From assembly GCF_016907715.1 (NCBI RefSeq), contig NZ_JAFBCM010000001.1:5828001-5892000 (forward strand): a stretch of DNA of 64,000 nucleotides, written 5' to 3'. Shown piece after piece: positions 30,169 through 38,567 of this stretch. Below the pieces are notes generated by a model, which searched no databases, had not been told where the DNA came from, and was given only the letters and a program-made list of their open reading frames with translations. This DNA comes from Tenggerimyces flavus (GTDB lineage Bacteria > Actinomycetota > Actinomycetes > Propionibacteriales > Actinopolymorphaceae). The first letter of the stretch is position 1; every line of letters starts with the position of its first letter. Position numbers and translations under genes: made by a program.

Positions 30169-31577
30169 GCGAGATCACGCTCCATCCAGACCGGCTGTTC
30201 CCGACCGACCCCTCGATCCGATCGGTGGCACGGAGCCTCTACCAGGAGGTGGCCGACCTGCCGATCGTGTCGCCACACGGGCACGTCGATCCCGCGCTCC
30301 TGGTGGACGACGAGCCGTTCCCCGATCCGGCCAACCTGTTGGTCGTCCCCGACCACTATGTGACCCGCCTGCTGCACGCGCACGGAGTCTCGTTCGACCG
30401 GCTCGGGGTGCCGCCGGGCAGTGCGAACGGCGCCGACCCGCGCGCGATCTGGCGGACGTTCTGCGAACACTGGTGGGCGTTCCGCGGCACCCCGTCGCGG
30501 TACTGGCTGGAGGCCGAGCTCGTCGAGGTCTTCGGCATCCGCACCCCGCCCTCGGCGGAGAACGCGGACATCCTGTACGACCAGCTCGCGGCGCGGCTCG
30601 CGAGCGACGACTGCCGGCCGCGTGCGCTGTTCGAGCGGTTCGGCATCGAGGTGCTCGCGACGACCGACGATCCGTGCGACGACCTGTCGCCGCATCGCGC
30701 GCTCGCGGAGGACGCGGACTTCAAGGGGCGGGTGATCCCGACGTTCCGTCCCGATGCGTACCTCAACCCGATGCGTGCCGACTGGGCTGACCGGATCGCC
30801 AAGCTGGGTGAGGTTTCCGGCCAGGACACGTCCTCGTACGCCGGATACATCGCGGCGCTGGAGCAGCGTCGTGCGTACTTCAAGGCGAACGGTGGAACGG
30901 CGACCGACCACGGCGCCGACGACGCGGGGAGCGAGTCGCTGTCAGAGGCCGACGCGACGCGGATCTTCGCCGCCACGTTGGCGGGGACCGCCGCCGGCGA
31001 GGAGCAGGTGGCGTTCCGGCGGCACATGCTGAGCGAGATGGCACGGATGGCGTGCGACGACGGGCTCGTCATGCAGCTGCACCCGTGCGTGCTGCGCGAC
31101 CACCACACGTCGACGTTCGAGACTTTCGGCCGCGACGTCGGCGGCGACCTGCCGGTGGCGGCGGAGTACACCCGCGCGCTCCGGCCGTTGCTCAACCGGT
31201 ACGGGACACACCCGAACTTCCGGATCGTGCTGTTCACGACCGACGAGGACGTGTTCGGTCGGGAGATCGCGCCGCTGGCGGGGTTCTACCCGTCGGTGTT
31301 CGTCGGTGCTCCATGGTGGTTCACCGACACCCCCGACGCGATCATCCGGTTCCGCGAGGCGGTGACGGACACGGCGGGCTTCCACAAGACCGCGGGCTTC
31401 GTGGACGACACGCGGGCGTACTGCTCGATCCCGGCGCGGCACGACATGGCGCGGCGACTGGACTGCTCGTACCTCGCGCGGCTCGTCACCGAGCACCGGC
31501 TGCCCGAGGACGAGGCGCTGGACACGGCGCGCGATCTCGCGTACCGGTTGCCGGCCGAAACTTTCAGGGTGGCTTAG
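30165..31577 (+). CDS. uxaC: Glucuronate isomerase
   Basis: 470 residues, the normal UxaC length. DLPIVSPHGHVDPALL has the HxH metal pair, followed by WRTFCEHWWAFRGTPSRYWLEAEL, RFGIEVLATTDDPCDDL, LHPCVLRDHH and GFVDDTRAYCSIPARHDMARR near the end, all UxaC hallmarks. It converts D-glucuronate to D-fructuronate (or D-galacturonate to D-tagaturonate). ATG at 30165 overlaps the lacI stop. Directly followed by the uxuB-like gene. Confidence 0.93.
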   Translation: MSEITLHPDRLFPTDPSIRSVARSLYQEVADLPIVSPHGHVDPALLVDDEPFPDPANLLVVPDHYVTRLLHAHGVSFDRLGVPPGSANGADPRAIWRTFCEHWWAFRGTPSRYWLEAELVEVFGIRTPPSAENADILYDQLAARLASDDCRPRALFERFGIEVLATTDDPCDDLSPHRALAEDADFKGRVIPTFRPDAYLNPMRADWADRIAKLGEVSGQDTSSYAGYIAALEQRRAYFKANGGTATDHGADDAGSESLSEADATRIFAATLAGTAAGEEQVAFRRHMLSEMARMACDDGLVMQLHPCVLRDHHTSTFETFGRDVGGDLPVAAEYTRALRPLLNRYGTHPNFRIVLFTTDEDVFGREIAPLAGFYPSVFVGAPWWFTDTPDAIIRFREAVTDTAGFHKTAGFVDDTRAYCSIPARHDMARRLDCSYLARLVTEHRLPEDEALDTARDLAYRLPAETFRVA

Positions 31578-32915
31578 ATGGCTCCGCTCGTCCGTTCCAC
31601 ACCCGCGTTGCCGGTACGGCATGTGCATCTCGGGCTCGGTGCGTTCCACCGGGCGCACCAGGCCTGGTACACGCATGTCGCCGGCGACGCGGGGATCGCG
31701 GCGTTCACCGGGCGGCGACCCGACGCGGCGGTGCCGTTGGCGGCGCAGGACGGGCTCTATCACCTGCTGGTGCGGTCGGCTTCGGGCGACCGCGCCGAGT
31801 TGGTGACGTCGTTGTCGGGCGCGTACGACGGGGCTGACCTGTCCGCGTGGACGGAGGCGGTGGCGTCGCCGTCGGTCGGGGTGCTCACGTTGACGGTGAC
31901 CGAGGCGGCCTACCGGCGTTCGCCGTCCGGGTCGCTCGACCTGTCCGATCCGTCGGTCGCGGCCGATGTGGCATCGATCCCAGGCGGCGTCGCGCAGACC
32001 GTGCCGGGGCGGTTGGTGCTGGCACTCGCCTCGCGCCGGGCATCGGACGCCGGGCCGATCGCGGTGGTGCCGTGCGACAACCTGCTGGACAACGGGCCGA
32101 CGGTTGCGTCCGTGGTGGTCGCTCTTGCGGGCGCGGTGTCGGCGTCGCTGGCGGAGTGGATCTCGTCGAACGTGTCGTTCGTGTCGACCACGATCGACCG
32201 GATCACGCCGGCGACGACCGCTTCGGACATTGCCGAGGTCGCGTCGCTGACGGGGTTCGCCGACGCGGCGCCGGTGGTGACGGAGCCGTTCACCGAGTGG
32301 GTGCTGGCGGGCGCGTTCCCGTCCGGCCGGCCGGCTTGGGAGGTGGGTGGTGCTCGGTTCGTCGACGACGTGACTCCGTTCGAGCAGCGCAAGCTGTGGT
32401 TGCTGAACGGGTCACACTCACTGCTCGCGTACGCGGCTCCGCTGCGAGGTCACGCGACGGTGGCGTCGGCGGTGGCGGATCCGGTGTGCCGGGAGTGGGT
32501 GGAGTCCTGGTTCGAGCTCGCGTCGGTGTTCCTGCCGTTCTCCTCCCCCGACCTGGCGCCCTATCGGGCGTCGCTGCTGGAGCGGTACGAGAACCCGCGA
32601 ATCCGGCACAACCTGTCGCAGATCGCGATGGACGGCTCGCTGAAGCTCCCGATCCGGGTCCTACCAGTGGTGACCCAGGCCCGCGCCGCAGGCGTGATGC
32701 CGCTGGCCGGCGCGGTGGCGTTGGCCGGCTGGATCGCCCACCTCCGCCGGGGTGTGGACGTCCGCGATCCCCGCGCGTCGGAGCTGATCCCCCTGGCCCA
32801 GGCCGACGACGAGACCGCGGTCCGTTCATTGCTCGGAGTGTTGGACGCGGCGCTGGCGGAGGACAAGGAGCTCATCAGCGTGATCGTCGAGACCCTCCGC
32901 GACCTCACCCGCTGA
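31578..32915 (+). CDS. uxuB: Fructuronate reductase-like mannitol dehydrogenase family enzyme
   Basis: 445 residues. The start HLGLGAFHRAHQAWYTHV is the conserved N-terminus of polyol-specific long-chain dehydrogenases. FEQRKLWLLNGSHSLLAY contains the K-x4-N-x2-H catalytic motif, and VVPCDNLLDNG is another family mark. It should reduce D-fructuronate to D-mannonate with NADH after UxaC. It starts immediately after the uxaC stop. No uxuA (mannonate dehydratase) is visible in the window. Confidence 0.85.
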   Translation: MAPLVRSTPALPVRHVHLGLGAFHRAHQAWYTHVAGDAGIAAFTGRRPDAAVPLAAQDGLYHLLVRSASGDRAELVTSLSGAYDGADLSAWTEAVASPSVGVLTLTVTEAAYRRSPSGSLDLSDPSVAADVASIPGGVAQTVPGRLVLALASRRASDAGPIAVVPCDNLLDNGPTVASVVVALAGAVSASLAEWISSNVSFVSTTIDRITPATTASDIAEVASLTGFADAAPVVTEPFTEWVLAGAFPSGRPAWEVGGARFVDDVTPFEQRKLWLLNGSHSLLAYAAPLRGHATVASAVADPVCREWVESWFELASVFLPFSSPDLAPYRASLLERYENPRIRHNLSQIAMDGSLKLPIRVLPVVTQARAAGVMPLAGAVALAGWIAHLRRGVDVRDPRASELIPLAQADDETAVRSLLGVLDAALAEDKELISVIVETLRDLTR

Positions 32916-32921
32916 TCGCCT

Positions 32922-32976
32922 TTGAATGAAGGGCACCTTCATTCAATAGGTTCGAGTGAAGGTGCCCTTCATTCAA
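32922..32976. terminator. Nested palindrome / bidirectional terminator P1
   Basis: Arm TTGAATGAAGGGCACCTTCATTCAA (32922-32946) is itself nearly palindromic and is the inverted repeat of 32952-32976. Loop TAGGT. It lies between the convergent uxuB-like and vapC genes. Related elements are at 44204-44265 and 44297-44359. Confidence 0.75.
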
Positions 32977-32986
32977 CCCGCGTTGG

Positions 32987-33400
32987 TCACGAGTCAGCGG
33001 GCAGCACCGTGAACGCATCGCCCCACAGCGGCCGGATGATGCGGAAGTCGCGCTCGTCGAGGGTCAGGATCCTGGTGGTGCGGTGGCGCGCGGCGAGCAC
33101 GACATTCGCCGCGTCGGCGAGGCCGATGTTGTGGTCGCGATAGCGCTCGATGAGCTGGATCGCCTGCCTGTACTCCGTCAGCGTCAGGTCCTCGACGTCG
33201 TATGCGCCCGCTTCGACATCACGAAGCAGCACGAGTTCGCCGTCGACACCCGTACGGGTGCGGAGAAGGTAGTCGAGCTCCGTGAGGACGTAGGGACTCA
33301 CGACGAGCTGCTCGTCCTCGATGGCTGCCGCGACCTTCTCGTGGTCGGGCTGCTTCTCGACGTACAGCGCGTAGAGACCGCTGGTGTCACAGACGATCAA
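32987..33400 (-). CDS. vapC: VapC-type PIN-domain toxin
   Basis: 137 residues. The PIN acidic residues are D5 (CDTS), E41 (LTELDY), D96 (LADAANV) and D115 (TLDERDF). The protein would be a metal-dependent endoribonuclease. It overlaps the VapB stop by four bases (ATGA), the usual antitoxin-toxin coupling. Terminated by palindrome P1. Confidence 0.9.
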   Translation of the reverse strand: MIVCDTSGLYALYVEKQPDHEKVAAAIEDEQLVVSPYVLTELDYLLRTRTGVDGELVLLRDVEAGAYDVEDLTLTEYRQAIQLIERYRDHNIGLADAANVVLAARHRTTRILTLDERDFRIIRPLWGDAFTVLPADS

Positions 33401-33621
33401 CGGATGCCGAAGCCTTCGGCGAAGGCCTCATCCATCTCCTCGACTGTGAGCGCTGGCCCAGCAACCTGACCGACGCTGGGCCTCGGTCGCGCGGAAGCGA
33501 CCCCGAGCAGCCGCTCGAGCGCGGTGCGGATGAGCTCCGCCTCCGTGGTGTGAGTGCGTTGGGCCTCGCGCCCGAGGGCAGCCTTCAGCTCCTCGGGCAG
33601 GTAGACGGTCGTCTTCGTCAT
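33397..33621 (-). CDS. vapB: VapB-type ribbon-helix-helix antitoxin
   Basis: 74 residues. MTKTTVYLPEELKAALGREA plus the following helices form a ribbon-helix-helix DNA-binding domain, and the acidic C-terminus (VEEMDEAFAEGFGIR) is the toxin-binding tail. Two direct copies of GTGCCATAC at 33644-33661 lie just upstream of its start and are candidate autoregulatory operators. Confidence 0.88.
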   Translation of the reverse strand: MTKTTVYLPEELKAALGREAQRTHTTEAELIRTALERLLGVASARPRPSVGQVAGPALTVEEMDEAFAEGFGIR

Positions 33622-33643
33622 GACGCCGATACTACCCGCCCGA

Positions 33644-33661
33644 GTGCCATACGTGCCATAC
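33644..33661. promoter_or_regulatory. Tandem GTGCCATAC repeats upstream of vapB
   Basis: Two exact 9-bp direct repeats (33644-33652, 33653-33661) are centred about 30 bases before the vapB start. Direct-repeat operators bound by RHH antitoxins usually look like this. Confidence 0.55.
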
Positions 33662-33689
33662 GTACGGCGGCGTCCACAGCCGCACCCAT

Positions 33690-33755
33690 TTCCCTACCCG
33701 AAACGGGGTTTACAACGTGGCAGAAGGCCACGAAAACCCCATTCTGAGTAGGGAA
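33690..33755. terminator. Large imperfect cruciform after the Gfo/Idh gene
   Basis: TTCCCTAC...ACGGGGTTT pairs with AAACCCC...GTAGGGAA (18 of 22 arm positions). The loop region carries an inner CGTGGC-agaag-GCCACG stem. It lies between the leftward Gfo/Idh gene and the vapB promoter and probably terminates the former. Confidence 0.6.
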
Positions 33756-33784
33756 GTCGCATCCAGGTGTGGACGAGGCGGCGG

Positions 33785-34912
33785 TCAGAACGAGGTGGTG
33801 AGGTCCAGGGCTTGGCCGGAGCGGGACGACTCGGACACCTTGATCATGATCTCCAGCGCGTGCCGGGCGTGCTCGGCCGACAGGACCGGCTTCACGTTCG
33901 ACCGGACGCAGTCGACGAGGTGGTCGACGAGGATGCCGCGGCCGAGGTTGCTCCACCAGGTCTGGCGCGCCCGCAGGTGCGACCAGCCGCCGGGGGCGGC
34001 CCAGCCGTCGACGCCGGGCATGACGTCGGTCCGGAAGACCTCCAGCGGGTCCGTGCTGCCGTGCGGCAGCACGTTCAGCACCCCGCGCCGGCCGAAGATC
34101 TCCAGCTTCGGGCTCTTCGACGCCAGCACGTTGAACGACCCGTCCACGACCGCGAACGTCGACTGGCCGAAGTCGAGCATGAACAGGTTGTTGTCGTCCG
34201 CCGTGACCTCCATCTCCAGGCCGGAGAACGGTCCCGGGCCGCGGACGTGCCGCGTCGGCTCGGTGATGCCGGAGAACGCCACGACCCGCTTCGCCGGCCC
34301 GAGGAGCCCGGTGATCTCGTGGATCCCGTACACGCCCATGTCCAACAACGGACCCGAGCCCTGCTGGTAGAACCACGACGGGTCCATCGGCCAACCGTGG
34401 ATCGAGCCGCCCGGGCCGCCGTGGGACGACCGGACCCGCGCGAACGCGACCTTGCCGACCATGCCCTCGGCCAGCAGCCGCTGCGCCTCCTGGTACACGG
34501 GGTCGATCATGTCCGGCGGCGACGACACGATCGTCACGCCGTTCGACGCGGCCGTCTCGATGATCGCGTCCGCCTCGTCCATCGTGGCGGCGAGCGGCTT
34601 CTCGGTCGCGAGGTGCTTGCCGGCCTGAACGATCTTCAACGACGTCTCGCCGTGGTACGTGATCGGCGTCACGTTCACCACCGCGTCGAGCTCGGCCTTG
34701 TCGAGCAGCTCCTCCAGCGTCGCGTACGCCGCGGGGATGTTGAAGTCCTTCGCCGCCTGCTGGGCACGCTCCAGCACCGGGTCCGCGATCGCGACCACCT
34801 CGACCTTGTCGGCGATGTGGTGCAGGTTCGGCAGGATGCCGTACCCGACCGTCGCGATCATGCCCGCGCCGAGCATGCCGACGCGCATGGGCCGGTTGCC
34901 CTCTTCCGTCAT
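33785..34912 (-). CDS. Gfo/Idh/MocA family dehydrogenase
   Basis: 375 residues. ATG at 34912 follows GGAGGG. Rossmann start MRVGMLGAGMIATVGYG (from residue 9), EKPLAATMDEAD motif, and a C-terminal sheet with WFYQQGSGPLLDMGVYGIHEI. A soluble sugar dehydrogenase, substrate unknown. Divergent from the next Gfo/Idh gene across 140 bases that include a TTCGAAACGTTGC stretch resembling half of a LacI-type operator. Confidence 0.88.
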   Translation of the reverse strand: MTEEGNRPMRVGMLGAGMIATVGYGILPNLHHIADKVEVVAIADPVLERAQQAAKDFNIPAAYATLEELLDKAELDAVVNVTPITYHGETSLKIVQAGKHLATEKPLAATMDEADAIIETAASNGVTIVSSPPDMIDPVYQEAQRLLAEGMVGKVAFARVRSSHGGPGGSIHGWPMDPSWFYQQGSGPLLDMGVYGIHEITGLLGPAKRVVAFSGITEPTRHVRGPGPFSGLEMEVTADDNNLFMLDFGQSTFAVVDGSFNVLASKSPKLEIFGRRGVLNVLPHGSTDPLEVFRTDVMPGVDGWAAPGGWSHLRARQTWWSNLGRGILVDHLVDCVRSNVKPVLSAEHARHALEIMIKVSESSRSGQALDLTTSF

Positions 34913-35052
34913 CGAAGAGCCCTCCGTCACAATATTCGAAACGTTGCTTCTTAAACCCTCATCGTTGCGGGTCTTGCGAGCACACGATGGCAGGTGTCCA
35001 GTGCCGGTCACGTCGGCACCCGGCACCGAGCCGCCATGATCGGATGGAGCCT

Positions 35053-36090
35053 ATGTCTGACCCACTACGTGTCGCGATCATCGGTCTTGACCACTGGTAC
35101 ACCGCGATCCCCCTGGCCGAGTCGTTCGCCGCCCATCCCGAGGTCGAGCTCGTCGGCATCGCCGACCTCGACCCCGCTCGAGCCCAGGAGGTGGCCGGCA
35201 AGGTCGGCGTGGAACGCGTCACCACCACCGGCGAGGAGTTCCTCACCGACCCGAACGTCGACGTGATCGCCGCGTACCGCAGCACCGAGCACAACCCCTC
35301 CATCTGCGTCGCGGCGGCCGAGAACGGCAAGCACATCCTGTCCATCAAGCCGATGGCGAACACGCTCGAGGAAGCCACCACGATCCTGAACGCCGTCCGC
35401 ACGGCCGGCGTCCGCTTCGTCGGCTCCGAGACCCGTTCGCGCGCTTCGGCGAACCACACCCAGCTCCACACCTGGCTGAAGGAAGGCAAGTTCGGCCAGC
35501 TGATCAACGCCAGCTTCGCGATGTGGACCGGCAGCCTGCCGCGCGGGTGGCCGGACGCCACCGACCCGGGCTGGTTCACCGCCGCGGGCCGCGCTCCTGG
35601 TGGCGGCTGGATCGACCACTCGATCTACCAGATCGACCAGATGCGCTGGATGCTCGGCGCGGAGGTCGCGAAGGTGAGCGGGTTCGCTGCCAACTACAAG
35701 CACCCCAAGCTCCCGTTCGAGGACTACGGCCACGCGATCGTGGAATTCGAGAACGGTGTCGTCGCGACGATCGAGGACACCTGGACCGGGCCGGGCGTGG
35801 GACGTACGTACTGGAGCATCGTCGGCACCGAGGGCGCCGCCTCGTTCGACAGCATCACCGGCAAGCTCTCCCTCGCCGGCGCGGCGTCGGAGCTCGACGG
35901 GTGGGTCCAGGCCAACCCGCGGAACATGTGGGGTGACGACACCGACGAGCTGGTGAAGGCGTTCCGCGGCGAGGACACGGTGCTGGGTGGCGTCGAGGAC
36001 TCGTGGCGCAACTTCGCCGCCTGCCGCGCGTTCTACGACGCCGCGGAGTCGGGTACGGCGGTAGCGCCGGCGGAGCTCCCCTCCGCATGA
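35053..36090 (+). CDS. Gfo/Idh/MocA family dehydrogenase
   Basis: 345 residues. ATG at 35053 is preceded by GGATGGAG. Opening LRVAIIGLDHWYTAIPLAESF is a Rossmann start in which the usual GxGxxG is replaced by GLDHWYT, so the NAD-binding loop is atypical. SIKPMANTLEEATT is the EKP-like motif with S for E. GGGWIDHSIYQIDQMRWML is the expected beta-sheet region. The altered nucleotide loop may indicate an unusual cofactor mode. Substrate unknown. Upstream of the MFS transporter. Confidence 0.85.
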   Translation: MSDPLRVAIIGLDHWYTAIPLAESFAAHPEVELVGIADLDPARAQEVAGKVGVERVTTTGEEFLTDPNVDVIAAYRSTEHNPSICVAAAENGKHILSIKPMANTLEEATTILNAVRTAGVRFVGSETRSRASANHTQLHTWLKEGKFGQLINASFAMWTGSLPRGWPDATDPGWFTAAGRAPGGGWIDHSIYQIDQMRWMLGAEVAKVSGFAANYKHPKLPFEDYGHAIVEFENGVVATIEDTWTGPGVGRTYWSIVGTEGAASFDSITGKLSLAGAASELDGWVQANPRNMWGDDTDELVKAFRGEDTVLGGVEDSWRNFAACRAFYDAAESGTAVAPAELPSA

Positions 36091-36109
36091 GCTCACGATC
36101 CGTCCTACG

Positions 36110-37345
36110 GTGAGCGGCTGGCTCCAACGGCGGCCGCTCACCGTCATCAAGTCGAACTACGTCACGATCTACGCCGTGGACGGCGCGCTGTTGCCGTTCA
36201 TGTCGTTGTTCCTCGCGACCGAGCACGGGCTGTCCGCGGCGGAGATCGGGATCGTGTTCGCCGTCGCCGGCGCCGCGGCGGTGCTGTCGCCGTCGCCGGT
36301 CACGTTCCTGGCCGACGCGTACTTCCGCGCCGACCGGCTGCTGCTCGCGCTGCTCCTGCTGTCCGCGGTGATCCTCGTGGGGTTGACGTTCAGCAGCGGC
36401 TTCGTGTGGATTCTCGTGCTGTACCTGGCGTTCAACGTCGTTCGCGAACCCGTTCGCCCGTTGCTGGACGGTGTGTTCTTCGCGACCCAGCGCGCCGTGC
36501 CGGGGATCGCGCAGGTGAGCTATCACAAGGTGCGGATCTGGGGCACGTTCGGCTTCATGGTGCCCGGCGTCCTGCTGTTCTTCCTGCTCGACCAGCAGGG
36601 GTCGATGGGCCGTTTGCCCTTGCTGGCAGCGGGATTGGCGATCGTCGGGCTGGTCGTCACGTTCTGGCTCCCGGCGACCGAGCCGGCGCACGAACGAGGC
36701 GAGGGTCTGCTCACCTCGATGCGTACGCTCGGCCGCGCGGCCGGTGAGCTGCTGAAGCGGCCGGACACGGCGTGGTTCATGGTCGCGATGTTCCTGCTGC
36801 AGGTGTCGATCGCGGCGTACTCGACGTACTACCCGCTGCTCGCGACCGAGGAGGCGGGGATCCCGGCGCGCTGGCTGGGGCTGGTCGTCAACCTCGGCGT
36901 GCTGATCGAGCTCGCGTACATGGCGGCGTTCGGCGTGCTGGTGAAGTGGCTCGGCTGGCGCTGGCTGATGGTCGTCGGCTGCGCGGTGGGCGCCCTGCGG
37001 CTGGTGCTGCTGGCGGCGGTGCCGACCGCGGGCGTCGTGGTCGGTACGCAGATCGTGCACGGCGCGGTGATCGTCTGCTCGATGGTCGCGGCGCGGGTGA
37101 TCCTGGACCGGCGCGCGCCCGACAAGATCCGGCACACCACGCAGGGGCTGTACTCGATGCTGGTGATGGGATCCGGCCGCATCGTGGGCAGCCTGTTCGG
37201 CGGCCTCGGCTCGGACCACCTCGGCCCGATCTTCTGGGCCGCCGCCGGCGCCTCCGGTCTCGCGGCACTGATCCTCGCGCTGTCCCTGCGCGGGGAGGAC
37301 GAGGCCGCGAAGGCGGCGCTGGCGGAGAGCGAACGAGGCGGTTAG
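36110..37345 (+). CDS. MFS transporter (LacY/MFS_1_like type)
   Basis: 411 residues, GTG start at 36110, 12 predicted TM segments. The N-terminus has YVTIYAVDGALLPFMSLFLA and the loop FLADAYFRADR, with the characteristic NVVREPVRPLLDGVFF and KVRIWGTFGFM of the MFS_1_like family (HcaT/LacY relatives). It probably takes up an oligosaccharide or sugar acid for the neighbouring dehydrogenases. Nineteen bases after the dehydrogenase stop. Convergent with the next MFS gene, overlapping by four bases. Confidence 0.85.
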   Translation: MSGWLQRRPLTVIKSNYVTIYAVDGALLPFMSLFLATEHGLSAAEIGIVFAVAGAAAVLSPSPVTFLADAYFRADRLLLALLLLSAVILVGLTFSSGFVWILVLYLAFNVVREPVRPLLDGVFFATQRAVPGIAQVSYHKVRIWGTFGFMVPGVLLFFLLDQQGSMGRLPLLAAGLAIVGLVVTFWLPATEPAHERGEGLLTSMRTLGRAAGELLKRPDTAWFMVAMFLLQVSIAAYSTYYPLLATEEAGIPARWLGLVVNLGVLIELAYMAAFGVLVKWLGWRWLMVVGCAVGALRLVLLAAVPTAGVVVGTQIVHGAVIVCSMVAARVILDRRAPDKIRHTTQGLYSMLVMGSGRIVGSLFGGLGSDHLGPIFWAAAGASGLAALILALSLRGEDEAAKAALAESERGG

Positions 37346-38555
37346 GGCCTGCTGGGTAGCCAGCGCAGGCAGGCGATGCTGAGGCCGGAGGCGATGGTGG
37401 CGAGGCCGGCGATCAGGATGAGGGCGTCGTAGCCGAGGGCCGCCGCGAGCAGGGCGCCGCCGAGGGGAGCGAGGGCTCGGGAGAGCGAGACCGGGGTGCC
37501 GAGCGTGCCGGCGATCGTTCCGTACCCGGGCGTGCCGTACCGGTCGATCAGGATCGCCGGGATCGCGATCGCGGAGATGCCGAAGCCGAACCCGAAGAGC
37601 ACGATGCACGCCGCCGCGCCGGCGGTCGAGCGGCCGGCGACGGGCAGCAGGGCGGTCGCGACGCCCTGGACGGCGAACACGCCGGCGGTGATCGCGGCGA
37701 TCGACCAGCGCTTCATCGCCAGCGTGGTGAGCACGCGTCCGGTGACCGACAGCAAGCCGAGCAGGCCGGCGAGCGTGGCGGCGACGGTCGCGGCGTGCCC
37801 GAGTCGGGTGAGGTACGTGACCAGGTAGACGGCCAGCACCGACTGGCCGGCGTTCTGCAGGACGAACGCGACCACGAGCAGCCAGAAGCCGGCGTCGGAC
37901 AGGACGCGTTTCGGCGAGGACGCCTTGTGGTGCCGGTCGGTGCGCGGCGCGCGGGTACGGCGCAGCGCGATCGCGTGCAGCGGAACGCTGAGGCCGGCGA
38001 CGATCGCGGCGAGCACCAGCAGCGCGTCGCGCCAGCCGAACTCCTCGATGAGCAGGCCGGTGAGCGGGATGAAGATCGTGCTCGCGAGCCCGCCGACGAG
38101 CGTGATCGTGAGCAGCGCGTTCGCCCGCCGCTCGGGCGCGGTGATCGCGACGACCACCGCGAACGCCGGGTGGTACAGCAGCATCGCGGACGCGAGGCCG
38201 ACGAGCGCGAACGCGCCGTACAGCTGGGCCACGTTCTGCACCTGCGACCAGGCGAGAACGGCGACCGCGCCGAGGACCGCCCCCCCCCCCCCCCCCCCCC
38301 CCCCCCGGTCATCAGCCCGTGTCCGCCGCGGCTGTCGAGCCAGCGCCCGACCGGGATCGACATGACCGCGGTGACGAGGATCGCGAGCGTCAGCGCGCCC
38401 GCCGCGACCGTGGTGGAGATGCGGAGCTCGGCCGCCATCGGGTCGAGGATCGGCGCGAAGGCGTAGTAGAGAACGCCGTACCCGATCGTGGTCGTCACCG
38501 CCAGCGCGGCGATCACGTCACGCCGCACCGGCTTCGGTTCCGATCCCTCCGTCAA
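37342..38555 (-). CDS. MFS transporter, reading frame broken at a 27-nt poly-G tract
   Basis: The C-terminal 300 residues (open from 38241) and the N-terminal part (TTG start at 38555, MTEGSEPKPVRRDVIAAL) each match a 12-TM MFS protein but are in different frames. They join at a run of 27 G on the coding strand (38280-38306). With 27 G the frame turns to RSSARSPF. With one more base, or two fewer (28 or 25), it would continue as TGGG...AVLGAVAVLAWSQ, a normal TM segment. The protein is therefore off at this length, unless the length is an assembly error. It could be phase variable. Substrate unknown. Confidence 0.75.
38280..38306. repeat. 27-nt homopolymeric C/G tract within the MFS gene
   Basis: 27 consecutive C on the plus strand (G in the coding strand), placed at the end of the first quarter of the MFS gene. 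The largest homopolymer in the window by far. Confidence 0.9.
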
Positions 38556-38567
38556 GCCTCCATGATC

